A DNA stretch of 5,802 nt from an uncultured Tissierellia bacterium (GCA_947278105.1 CAMYOR010000065.1:1-5802); one strand, 5' to 3'; positions 1 to 5,710 are shown, counted from the first letter of the stretch. Translations and numbers: made by a program. The notes: generated by a model not told the origin, from the sequence alone.

Positions 1-43
1 TCCTGAGATGTCTCGTGGGCTCGGAGATGTGTATAAGAGACAG
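1..43. other. Untrimmed Nextera adapter with i7 index (technical, not genomic)
   Basis: Positions 10-43 match the Illumina Nextera read-2 adapter, whose last 19 bases (25-43, AGATGTGTATAAGAGACAG) are the Tn5 mosaic end. The eight bases before it (2-9, CCTGAGAT) match what I recall as Nextera XT index N715. This is read-through sequence left on the assembly, so genomic DNA begins at 44. Translating it gives the well-known artefact peptide MCIRDR, so any ORF starting here is spurious. Confidence 0.98.
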
Positions 44-419
44 GGCCCATCTTTGCCGGATCCAGTCCGCCGGCGACCAGGGCGGCGTTGACCGCTTCGA
101 TTACGCCGTTGGTGGTTGCGGTGGCGCCGGTAATGGTGTCGATCTTGGTGGATTGATTTTTCACGATCGCATCGAGGAGCTTGGGGATGGCGGCTCCGCC
201 GATGGCGGCCGTCTCTTCAGGTCCATCGACTTTGATGGAATCGATTTTACTCTCTTTTAGGACGACGGTAGCTTTGATCTCGCCGCCGAAGCCGGTGCCG
301 GTGCCTTCAAAGGAGCCATTGCCTGGTTTCTTTTCTTCTTCTGTTGAGCCTGCGCATCCGGTCAAAATCAGGGCGAAGACCAGGAAAAAAGTGAGGATCA
401 GTTTTTTGCTGTTTTTCAT
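44..419 (-). CDS. FMN-binding domain lipoprotein, 3' end missing (partial)
   Basis: Seen: an ATG at 419 opens a frame of 125 complete codons that runs off the genomic insert at 44, so the C-terminus is missing. Residues 1-21 form a lipoprotein signal peptide (KNSKK, then a hydrophobic core) ending in the lipobox LTGC with Cys22. A short polar linker (23-35) leads into an FMN_bind domain (about 36-117), starting FEGTGTGFGGEI and containing DTITGATATT at 94-103. This fits the D-x-x-[ST]-G-A-[ST] flavinylation motif, with Thr100 as the expected FMN acceptor. Known: such domains (NqrC/RnfG, the N-terminus of flavocytochrome c/urocanate reductase-type enzymes, PplA) are loaded by ApbE and carry electrons outside the membrane. 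Inferred: a membrane-anchored extracytoplasmic flavoprotein. The lost part could be a FAD-binding reductase domain, a second FMN domain, or little more. The ribosome binding site (AGAAAGCGG) is weak. It lies 62 bp after trpS without a visible terminator, so it may share that transcript. Confidence 0.85.
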
Positions 420-481
420 GATTTTTCCGCTTTCTATTTTTTTAATGAAATGGGTTCTGGTTTGCTGCGAGCGAAAAGAGG

Positions 482-1513
482 CTACTGAATAAATCCTACC
501 TTTCGGTAAACCTTGGTGAGGGTCTTTTGGGCCTTGGCCCTGGCTTTCTCTCCCCCTGCCTCATAGATGGCCGGGAGATAGTCCTTATCGGCCATGATCC
601 GAAGAAATTCCTGGCGAATAGGCTCCATGGTCTGGATAATGCGGTCGGCGAGGGCTTTTTTAAATTCTGCATAGGTGAAGTCCTGGAAACGGACGACCAC
701 TTCCTGGGGCTCAATGCCTTCATAGGCTCCGTAGATGTCGATCAGATTCTTTAAGCCGGGCTGGTCCTCGGTGTAGGCCATATTGGCCTTGGAATCGGTG
801 ACCGCCTTGGCGATTTTGCGGCGGATGGTTTCGGGATCGTCCTTGATAAGGATGAAGGCATCCGGGTCCGCATCGGATTTGGACATCTTGGAAGTGGGAT
901 CCTTGAGGGACATGACCCGGGCGGCGTTTTTCGGAATCAGGGACTGGGGAACGATAAAGGTCGGCGAATACCGGCTGTTAAAGCGTTCGGCGATGTCCCG
1001 GGCAAATTCCATGTGCTGCTCCTGGTCCACCCCGACGGGGACGACGTCGGCCTGGTAAAGGAGGATATCGGCCGCCATCAAAACGGGGTAGGTGAAGAGG
1101 GCCGCATTGAGGTTATCCGCGTGAGTCTTGGCCTTCTGCTTAAACTGGGTCATCCGGGAAAGCTGGCCCAGGTAGGAAAGAGAACTCAAAACCCAGGAAA
1201 GCTGGGCGTGCTGGGGAACCTGGGATTGGATAAAAAGGATGGCCTTTTGGGGATCCAGCCCGCAGGCGATATAGTAGGCCAGGACCTCCCGGGACCTTCT
1301 CCTCAAATCTGCGGGGACCTGCTTGACGGTGATGGCGTGCAGGTCGGCGACCGCAAAATAGGATTCGTATTGGTCCTGAAGGGCGACAAAGTTTTTAATG
1401 GCCCCCAGGTAGTTGCCGATGGTTAAATCTCCTGATGGCTGGACCAGGCTCAGGGCAACCTTTCTTTTCTCCGGGGAATCAGCCCCTATAGGGCAGACGG
1501 ATGGGGTGTTCAT
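482..1513 (-). CDS. trpS: Tryptophanyl-tRNA synthetase
   Basis: Charges tRNA-Trp with tryptophan at the expense of ATP in the cytoplasm. It is a class I synthetase of bacterial type and normal length (343 aa). Visible signatures: QPSG (25-28), the HIGH-equivalent TIGNYLGA (31-38), DLHAIT (58-62) with His59, RMTQFK (120-125), TYPVLMAADILLY (141-153) with the tryptophan-pocket Met146 and Asp149, PVGVDQEQH (159-167), and the KMSKS loop (209-213). The C-terminal KVYRKVGFI is also typical. The ATG at 1513 is preceded by AGGAAG with a 6-nt spacer, so the roughly 16-residue extension before the catalytic core (which includes Cys7) is probably real. Oddity: the usual SGxQPSG reads SLVQPSG, with Leu23 at the position of Gly7 in the Geobacillus stearothermophilus enzyme, within the substrate pocket. 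The leader is about 50 nt, too short for a T-box. Confidence 0.97.
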   Translation of the reverse strand: MNTPSVCPIGADSPEKRKVALSLVQPSGDLTIGNYLGAIKNFVALQDQYESYFAVADLHAITVKQVPADLRRRSREVLAYYIACGLDPQKAILFIQSQVPQHAQLSWVLSSLSYLGQLSRMTQFKQKAKTHADNLNAALFTYPVLMAADILLYQADVVPVGVDQEQHMEFARDIAERFNSRYSPTFIVPQSLIPKNAARVMSLKDPTSKMSKSDADPDAFILIKDDPETIRRKIAKAVTDSKANMAYTEDQPGLKNLIDIYGAYEGIEPQEVVVRFQDFTYAEFKKALADRIIQTMEPIRQEFLRIMADKDYLPAIYEAGGEKARAKAQKTLTKVYRKVGFIQ

Positions 1514-1566
1514 ACCTTTCTTCCTTTCCTTGGTTTGTAGTCTGAGTTCTTCATACTCGCATTCTC

Positions 1567-1572
1567 ATTATA
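1567..1572 (-). promoter_or_regulatory. trpS promoter -10 box (TATAAT)
   Basis: A perfect TATAAT reads on the minus strand 54 bp upstream of the trpS ATG, placing the transcript start near 1560 and giving a leader of about 45-50 nt. The matching -35 region (about 1590-1595, GTGTTA at a 17-bp spacer) is a poor match to TTGACA. No WalR-type direct repeat is present here. Confidence 0.6.
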
Positions 1573-1624
1573 CAGAAAAATTCGAAGAATAACACCGCCT
1601 GGAGGGGTTTCGGGGAAGGGAATG

Positions 1625-1676
1625 AAAAAAGCTCTTTTTCCAAGGGGAAGGAATCCCATCGGAAAAAGAGCTTTTT
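1625..1676 (-). terminator. Intrinsic terminator after the NlpC/P60 gene
   Basis: Perfect 16-bp inverted repeat with arms at 1626-1641 and 1661-1676 (GGAAAAAGAGCTTTTT on one strand) around a 19-nt loop. The loop can form a small inner GGGA/TCCC stem. On the minus strand the hairpin ends in a T run, 25 bp after the TAG stop of the NlpC/P60 gene and before the trpS promoter. It separates the two transcription units. The A/T symmetry would allow some function on the plus strand, but no gene lies there. Confidence 0.88.
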
Positions 1677-1700
1677 AAGGTTTCTATTGTATTTTGGGGA

Positions 1701-3497
1701 CTAGTGCAGAATTCTCCGGGCGCAGACGTAATGATTGGCATACCAGGACTCCGAGAGGCTGGATTCGATGACGCCGGTCTGCGGGGTGGAGGCGTGGATG
1801 ATGCGTCCGCCGCCAATGTAGATGCCCACATGACCTAAGCGGGGCGTGTAGGCCTGCTGGGGGGTCTGAGGATCGTTTTCCTGACCATTGCCATATCCCG
1901 CCGCCGGGGCGGTATTGGTACTGCGATAGGGATCAAAGAAGACCAAATCACCGACCTGAAGGCTGTCTCTGGAAACGGGACTGCCGGCGGCTGCCTGTCC
2001 GTCAACCGATCTTGGAATGCTCATCCCAAAAACCATATTATAGAGGCTCATGGTCAGGCCGGAGCAGTCAAAGGTACTGGGGCCTATGGTTCCAAGGACA
2101 TAGGGCTTTCCAAGCTGGGCCCGAGCTGCCTGAACCAGGCCCTGGCCGGAGGAGGGGAAATGCCCTTCCATCCGTCCCGAATTGATGGAAGGAAGCTTGG
2201 GACTTACGGAAGAATCTGAATTTTCCCCATTCCCGTTTTCGTAGGTCTTGTTTTGTTTATTATTAGTGTTTTCCTTAACCGGTTGGATGGTCTGGGGGGC
2301 AGGGTTATTCCCGCCAACCTGAACCATTTTTCCGGAGATATAGGCTTTCTTTCCGTTGTAAGTAAACTGGACCCAGCCACCGCCGACGACTTTCCCCTGA
2401 ATCGGGGTGTCCACGGAGAGGGTGGCGACAATGTCGCTGTTTAGGGTCGGAAGGGCACGAACATTGACCCCGTCGTAACAAACGGTGCCTCTTACAGGCT
2501 TTCCGACCTTGCTGTCTTCATAGGTCTGGTCGGCCATCAGCGAAGTGGCTTCCTGTTTGGATTTCTTTGCGGCCTCTTCTTGAGCTTTCTTTGCAGCAGC
2601 TTCCTGGGCTTTTTTCTCGGCCTCTTCCTGGGCTTTCTTTGCAGCTGCTTCCTGGGCCGCTTTGGCTTGGGCTGCTTTCTTTTCTGCGGCAGCCTTTTTC
2701 GCGGCTTCCTCAGCGGCTTCTTTTTCCGCCTTGGCGATGGCTTCCTCTTGAACGGCCTTCTGGCGATTTTCTTCCTCTTGCTGGGCAATTTGTGCCTGGT
2801 CGAGGACGGCCTGGTCAATTAAGGGGCTCTCCTGCTGGAGAATAACTGGTTGGGCAGGGCTTTGGTCTGGCTTTTGGGGTGAAGTCGGAACCGGGTTTTT
2901 CTCTGCCTCCAGGGGTTCAACAAATTTTGCGGCGACAAAGGCGGGCTGATCGTCAAGCTGAATCTTAATCCAGTCTCCTTGAAGATCGCCTTCTACCGAA
3001 TCGCCTTCCTTGAGCTTGCCGATGATTTCAGCATCGGTATTGGCTTCTTTGCGGGCATTTAATTCTTCGACAGCAACTTTTCCCTTAAAGAGATCTTCTT
3101 TTTCTTTGACGTTCTCTTTCAGGGCCTTTTCCGCTTCTTCTTCCTTTTGTTTTTCTTCGGCAGCGGCGAGGGAAGCCGCCTCTGCCTCGGGGAGCGCTGA
3201 CTCAATGTCCTGAGAATTGATGGAATATTCTCCGCCGGTCATCTTTTCCGGAAGGACCTCCTGGGAGGCTTCTTGATCCTTGATACCGGATTGGTCTGCT
3301 TTTGACTGACTTTGATAATAGTCGTCCTCGGCCTGGTCCGCTGTTAGATAGTCGCCTTTGATTTGCAGTGCCTGGTGAACAAAATCAAGAGACAAATACG
3401 AGGCTTTGGTCTGATCGAGGTCGATAAATTGAGTTGCGGCAATTGCTGTAGCTACCCCAACGATGCTAAGCAAGGCTCCCAATTTTCGCTTGTTCAA
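1701..3497 (-). CDS. Secreted SH3b-SH3b-NlpC/P60 peptidoglycan endopeptidase
   Basis: Predicted 598-aa cell-wall hydrolase. Start: TTG at 3497, because AGGGAGG lies 6 nt upstream and the paralog starts the same way; an upstream in-frame TTG at 3566 falls inside the promoter. Layout: Lys/Arg-rich N-terminus and hydrophobic segment (1-22, signal peptide or anchor); acidic low-complexity region (about 50-138); SH3b 1 (139-195); Pro/Gln linker; Ala/Lys/Glu-rich probable coiled coil (238-320) with a tandem 16-residue repeat; SH3b 2 (336-394); Asn/Ser/Pro linker; NlpC/P60 domain (about 453-598). Catalytic residues are intact: Cys478 in TFDCSG, His556 in GHVGIYIG, His568 in IIHAS. Known: this family usually cuts the D-Glu to diamino-acid bond in stem peptides, and SH3b domains bind the wall. 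An unusual Pro/Gln/Asn-rich insertion lies between the LVFF strand and His556. It is transcribed alone, with a WalR-type operator upstream and a terminator downstream. Exact substrate is unknown. Confidence 0.93.
   Translation of the reverse strand: MNKRKLGALLSIVGVATAIAATQFIDLDQTKASYLSLDFVHQALQIKGDYLTADQAEDDYYQSQSKADQSGIKDQEASQEVLPEKMTGGEYSINSQDIESALPEAEAASLAAAEEKQKEEEAEKALKENVKEKEDLFKGKVAVEELNARKEANTDAEIIGKLKEGDSVEGDLQGDWIKIQLDDQPAFVAAKFVEPLEAEKNPVPTSPQKPDQSPAQPVILQQESPLIDQAVLDQAQIAQQEEENRQKAVQEEAIAKAEKEAAEEAAKKAAAEKKAAQAKAAQEAAAKKAQEEAEKKAQEAAAKKAQEEAAKKSKQEATSLMADQTYEDSKVGKPVRGTVCYDGVNVRALPTLNSDIVATLSVDTPIQGKVVGGGWVQFTYNGKKAYISGKMVQVGGNNPAPQTIQPVKENTNNKQNKTYENGNGENSDSSVSPKLPSINSGRMEGHFPSSGQGLVQAARAQLGKPYVLGTIGPSTFDCSGLTMSLYNMVFGMSIPRSVDGQAAAGSPVSRDSLQVGDLVFFDPYRSTNTAPAAGYGNGQENDPQTPQQAYTPRLGHVGIYIGGGRIIHASTPQTGVIESSLSESWYANHYVCARRILH
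2559..2654 (-). repeat. Tandem 48-bp repeat in the coiled-coil segment
   Basis: Two adjacent 48-bp copies (2607-2654 and 2559-2606) agree at 41 of 48 positions by eye. They encode QEAAAKKAQEEAEKKA followed by QEAAAKKAQEEAAKKS. They sit in a longer Ala/Lys/Glu-rich stretch between the two SH3b domains, likely a helical spacer. Such units can change copy number by slippage. Confidence 0.8.
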
Positions 3498-3503
3498 AAT
3501 GCA

Positions 3504-3510
3504 CCTCCCT
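3504..3510 (-). promoter_or_regulatory. Ribosome binding site that sets the TTG start at 3497
   Basis: AGGGAGG on the minus strand followed by a 6-nt spacer (TGCATT) and TTG. This is the only strong Shine-Dalgarno site near the gene start and it fixes the start 23 codons downstream of the longest open frame. The paralogous gene has the same strength and the same 6-nt spacing. Confidence 0.9.
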
Positions 3511-3537
3511 GTCTGCTTACAGAATTCTCTTAAACTA

Positions 3538-3566
3538 ATCTTAAAGAACCCTGACCGAGATGTCAA
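3538..3566 (-). promoter_or_regulatory. Sigma-A type promoter of the NlpC/P60 gene
   Basis: Perfect -35 box TTGACA (3561-3566), a 17-bp spacer, then TAAGAT (3538-3543) as a 4/6 match to the -10 box. Transcription should start near 3531, leaving a leader of about 34 nt before the TTG start. Confidence 0.8.
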
Positions 3567-3572
3567 GGAAAC

Positions 3573-3589
3573 ATTACAAAAAAATAACA
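3573..3589 (-). promoter_or_regulatory. Putative WalR (YycF) box upstream of the NlpC/P60 gene
   Basis: Minus-strand TGTTAT-TTTTT-TGTAAT fits the published WalR operator TGTWAH-N5-TGTWAH at every defined position. It ends 6 bp before the perfect -35 box, a position suited to activation. Known: WalRK controls wall hydrolases in Bacillota. The site overlaps the T tract of the upstream gene's terminator, so its AT-richness could partly be coincidental. The same arrangement before the other hydrolase gene argues against that. Confidence 0.7.
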
Positions 3590-3617
3590 GGCTGATCGCT
3601 AATTTTGATCAGCCTGT
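3578..3617 (-). terminator. Intrinsic terminator after the M23 gene
   Basis: Perfect 11-bp stem (ACAGGCTGATC at 3587-3597 and GATCAGCCTGT at 3607-3617) with a 9-nt loop. On the minus strand it is followed by TTATTTTTTT-like sequence (TATTTTTTT directly after the stem's final TGT), the classic Rho-independent layout. It lies 88 bp after the TAA stop of the M23 gene and just before the promoter of the next gene. Confidence 0.92.
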
Positions 3618-3705
3618 CTGTATATTTTTGCAAGAGCGAATGGGTCAATATTTGCCGCCTTTGGTCCTGGGATGGGCCGGGGCAGGTTTTTTCGCCGGAG
3701 GGAAG

Positions 3706-5652
3706 TTAAATTCCATAGACCGTGCGGGCATCGAGGACCCGTCCTCCCCGGGTCAGTTCAATATGGAGATGGGGGCCGGTTGAAAATCCGGTGTTTCCGG
3801 AAAGGCCAATTTGTGAGCCTCCGGCAACTTTTTGGCCGACACGGGCCTGGATGGCGGAAAGGTGCATATATTTGCATTCATAGCCATCGTCCTGGCGGAC
3901 AATGATTGTGTTTCCGCCGCCTCCGCCATAGCCCCCGTACCAGGAGGCATGGATAATGGTTCCGCCTTTGATGGCTTTGACCGGGGTCCCTACCGGGCAG
4001 GGGGCGTCGATGCCGTTATGGTAGGAGTTCCACCGGGGCCCAATCCCGTAGGAGATGGAATGGTAGCCGGCGATGGGCCAAATGGCTCCGCTTCCCTGTC
4101 CGGGTCCGAGCGGAGCGGATGATTGAAACTGAAGGAACCGGCTCATGGTCGTGTTCACTGCCTGATTAAAGGTCGTCTTCGAATTCTTTTTCCCGGTCTG
4201 TGGTTGGGGCTTCGGGGCGGGTTTGGGCTTTTCCACCTGAACCATGGCCTTTCCGACAAAGTTTTCGGAGATATAGGCTTCTTTGCCTTGATAGGTGAAT
4301 TTGACCCATCCATCTCGGATTTCACCCTTCACCAGGGTGTTTAATTTAATATTGTCAATGAGCTTGGCATCGTCAGAAGGGCCATCCACAATGGAAGCTT
4401 CTTTGAATTGGACATAGCCATGATAAGGCTTGGGGGTGGATTTTTCCTTGCGGGCGTCTTCCTTTTTCTGGGCCTCTTTCGCTTCTTTGGAAATTTCTTC
4501 GAGCTTATTTTCCAGCTCTTTTTTCTCGAGTTCCTTAATCTGATCTGCCTCCAGAGGCTCAATGCACTTTCCGGAGACATAGCAGGCCTGTCCGTCGAAG
4601 GACATCTCAAGCCATCCGTCTTTGAGACTTCCCCGGACCATATCTCCTTCCTTCAGGGCTCCGGCATAGTCCGAGTCAAGAGAAGGGGCGGTGCGAATAT
4701 TGACCACCGGCAAAATGACTTTTCCGGTAAATTCCGCCTTGGGGTCTTTATTGAGAAGGGCGTCTTTCAGAAGGTCTTTTTCTTTGCCTTCTTCTGTTTT
4801 GGCTTCTGTATTGGCTTTTTCTGTTTTTGCCTGAGTGGCCTGGGAGGTCTCTTCTTCCCCGCTGTTCTTTTTATCCTTTGGGGAATCGGCCGGAGGATCG
4901 GCTTTGGGCTCAGGATTTGCTTCCGCCTGGGGCTTCGATTCGGGCTCGGCTTTGGGATCGGCTTTGGCTTCAGACGAGGGCTCCGATTTGGATTCAGATT
5001 TTGCTTCCGTTAGGGGCTCGGATTTAAGCTCCGATTTAGCGTCCGCTTGAGGGGCGGGTTTTGCCTCGGTTTTTGCTTCGGCTGAGGGCTCGGATTTGGA
5101 CTCGGCTTTTTCTTCGGCCTTGGTTCCCGATGTGGGCTCCGCTTTGGATGCTTCTTCAGGGCTGACCTTCATCCCCGTTTCCAGGTCTTCCAGGCGGACC
5201 GGGGTGACTTCTTCTCCCTTGTCTGCCCCATCATTTTTCGAAGGGTCCGAGCTTCCTTCTCCACTGGCAGAAAAAATGGGCTTTCCATCGACAATGAGCT
5301 CGTCATCGTCATTCATTTTCTGATTTTGATCAGCTAACTCTTTCTCCAGGGTGATCTCTGGATCAAAAGAATACTTTCCATTGGCGGCGGATCCATCCTC
5401 TGGTTGGGACTCTGCACTTTTCTGGGCACGCTGAAAAAGAGGAAGGCGAAAATCTTCCTCCGAAGAATTCAAGTTACTCCAAGTCTCGGAGGGGTCCCCT
5501 TTCTCTGACAGGCTGACCCTTGCTTCCTTTTTCTTGAAATCCTGGCTGATATAAGATGCCAAGATATGATCCAGGTTATAAAACTGTGCGAGAGCGATGG
5601 CCCCTGTAAGGCCGATGACCCCGACCAGGGCTCCAATTTTTTTCTTGTTCAA
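3706..5652 (-). CDS. Secreted SH3b-SH3b-M23 peptidoglycan metalloendopeptidase
   Basis: Predicted 648-aa wall hydrolase with a TTG start at 5652, supported by GGGGAGG and a 6-nt spacer. Layout: basic N-terminus and hydrophobic segment (1-22, possible ALA cleavage site at 20-22); acidic region (about 40-165); Lys/Glu/Pro/Ala-rich stretch with 12-residue repeats (about 166-290); SH3b 1 (307-366); short charged helix (367-405); SH3b 2 (411-468); Pro/Lys linker; M23 (lysostaphin/LytM-type) domain (about 523-648). The metal and catalytic residues are intact: His545 and Asp549 in HNGID, His597 in YMHLS, His628 and His630 in GPHLHIE. Known: M23 enzymes are zinc peptidases that cut peptide cross-links or stem peptides. 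A glycine-rich loop (573-580) is slightly expanded. No LPXTG sorting signal is present, so retention would rely on the SH3b domains or an uncleaved N-terminal anchor. It is paralogous to the next gene outside the catalytic domain. The exact bond cleaved is unknown. Confidence 0.94.
   Translation of the reverse strand: MNKKKIGALVGVIGLTGAIALAQFYNLDHILASYISQDFKKKEARVSLSEKGDPSETWSNLNSSEEDFRLPLFQRAQKSAESQPEDGSAANGKYSFDPEITLEKELADQNQKMNDDDELIVDGKPIFSASGEGSSDPSKNDGADKGEEVTPVRLEDLETGMKVSPEEASKAEPTSGTKAEEKAESKSEPSAEAKTEAKPAPQADAKSELKSEPLTEAKSESKSEPSSEAKADPKAEPESKPQAEANPEPKADPPADSPKDKKNSGEEETSQATQAKTEKANTEAKTEEGKEKDLLKDALLNKDPKAEFTGKVILPVVNIRTAPSLDSDYAGALKEGDMVRGSLKDGWLEMSFDGQACYVSGKCIEPLEADQIKELEKKELENKLEEISKEAKEAQKKEDARKEKSTPKPYHGYVQFKEASIVDGPSDDAKLIDNIKLNTLVKGEIRDGWVKFTYQGKEAYISENFVGKAMVQVEKPKPAPKPQPQTGKKNSKTTFNQAVNTTMSRFLQFQSSAPLGPGQGSGAIWPIAGYHSISYGIGPRWNSYHNGIDAPCPVGTPVKAIKGGTIIHASWYGGYGGGGGNTIIVRQDDGYECKYMHLSAIQARVGQKVAGGSQIGLSGNTGFSTGPHLHIELTRGGRVLDARTVYGI
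4882..5097 (-). repeat. Six 36-bp units encoding a 12-residue KSEP repeat
   Basis: Residues 186-257 of the M23 protein follow a 12-residue period: KSEPSAEAKTEA, KPAPQADAKSEL, KSEPLTEAKSES, KSEPSSEAKADP, KAEPESKPQAEA and a degenerate NPEPKADPPADS. The consensus is K-S-E-P-x-x-E-A-K-x-E-x. This is probably an extended, wall-spanning spacer rather than a folded domain. The copies differ at many bases, so the repeat is not recent. Confidence 0.8.
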
Positions 5653-5658
5653 AATTAG

Positions 5659-5665
5659 CCTCCCC
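5659..5665 (-). promoter_or_regulatory. Ribosome binding site for the M23 gene TTG start
   Basis: GGGGAGG followed by a 6-nt spacer (CTAATT) and TTG at 5652. It supports the rare start codon. The sequence around the start, ATTTTGAACAAG, is identical in the paralogous gene. Confidence 0.88.
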
Positions 5666-5680
5666 TTTGTTGGTCTTTAC

Positions 5681-5710
5681 ATATTACAAAAAAAAGACGG
5701 GGAATGTCAA
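5681..5710 (-). promoter_or_regulatory. Sigma-A type promoter of the M23 gene
   Basis: Perfect -35 TTGACA (5705-5710), an 18-bp spacer and TAATAT (5681-5686) as a 4/6 match to the -10 box. The start of transcription would be near 5674, giving a short leader of about 22 nt. Confidence 0.75.

Noticed and set aside
15..260. Open frame on the plus strand beginning with MGSEMCIRDR
   Set aside because: Its start is adapter sequence and the rest is antisense to the FMN lipoprotein, which has a proper signal peptide and domain.
1514..1700. Possible T-box riboswitch ahead of trpS
   Set aside because: From the -10 box to the start codon is only about 54 bp, and the one strong hairpin lies upstream of the promoter. 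There is no room for a T-box, and I see no T-box core sequence.
1963..1970. CTGTCTCT inside the NlpC/P60 gene, resembling the start of the Tn5 mosaic end
   Set aside because: Only eight bases match and the reading frame and domain continue through it, so it is not an internal adapter junction.
3498..3566. N-terminal extension of the NlpC/P60 protein to a TTG at 3566
   Set aside because: That TTG is part of the -35 box and has no Shine-Dalgarno site. The TTG at 3497 has a strong one and matches the paralog.
3706..3800. C-terminal sorting signal (LPXTG, hydrophobic segment, basic tail) on the M23 protein
   Set aside because: The protein ends directly after the M23 domain (VYGI); no sorting signal is present there or on the NlpC/P60 protein.
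4408..5013. 201-codon plus-strand frame rich in Gly, Phe and Leu
   Set aside because: It is the shadow of the low-complexity Lys/Glu/Pro region of the M23 gene. It has no ribosome binding site or recognisable domain.
5681..5694. TGTAAT-A-TGTAAA near the M23 promoter as another WalR box
   Set aside because: The half-sites are separated by one base rather than five and overlap the -10 box; probably coincidental.
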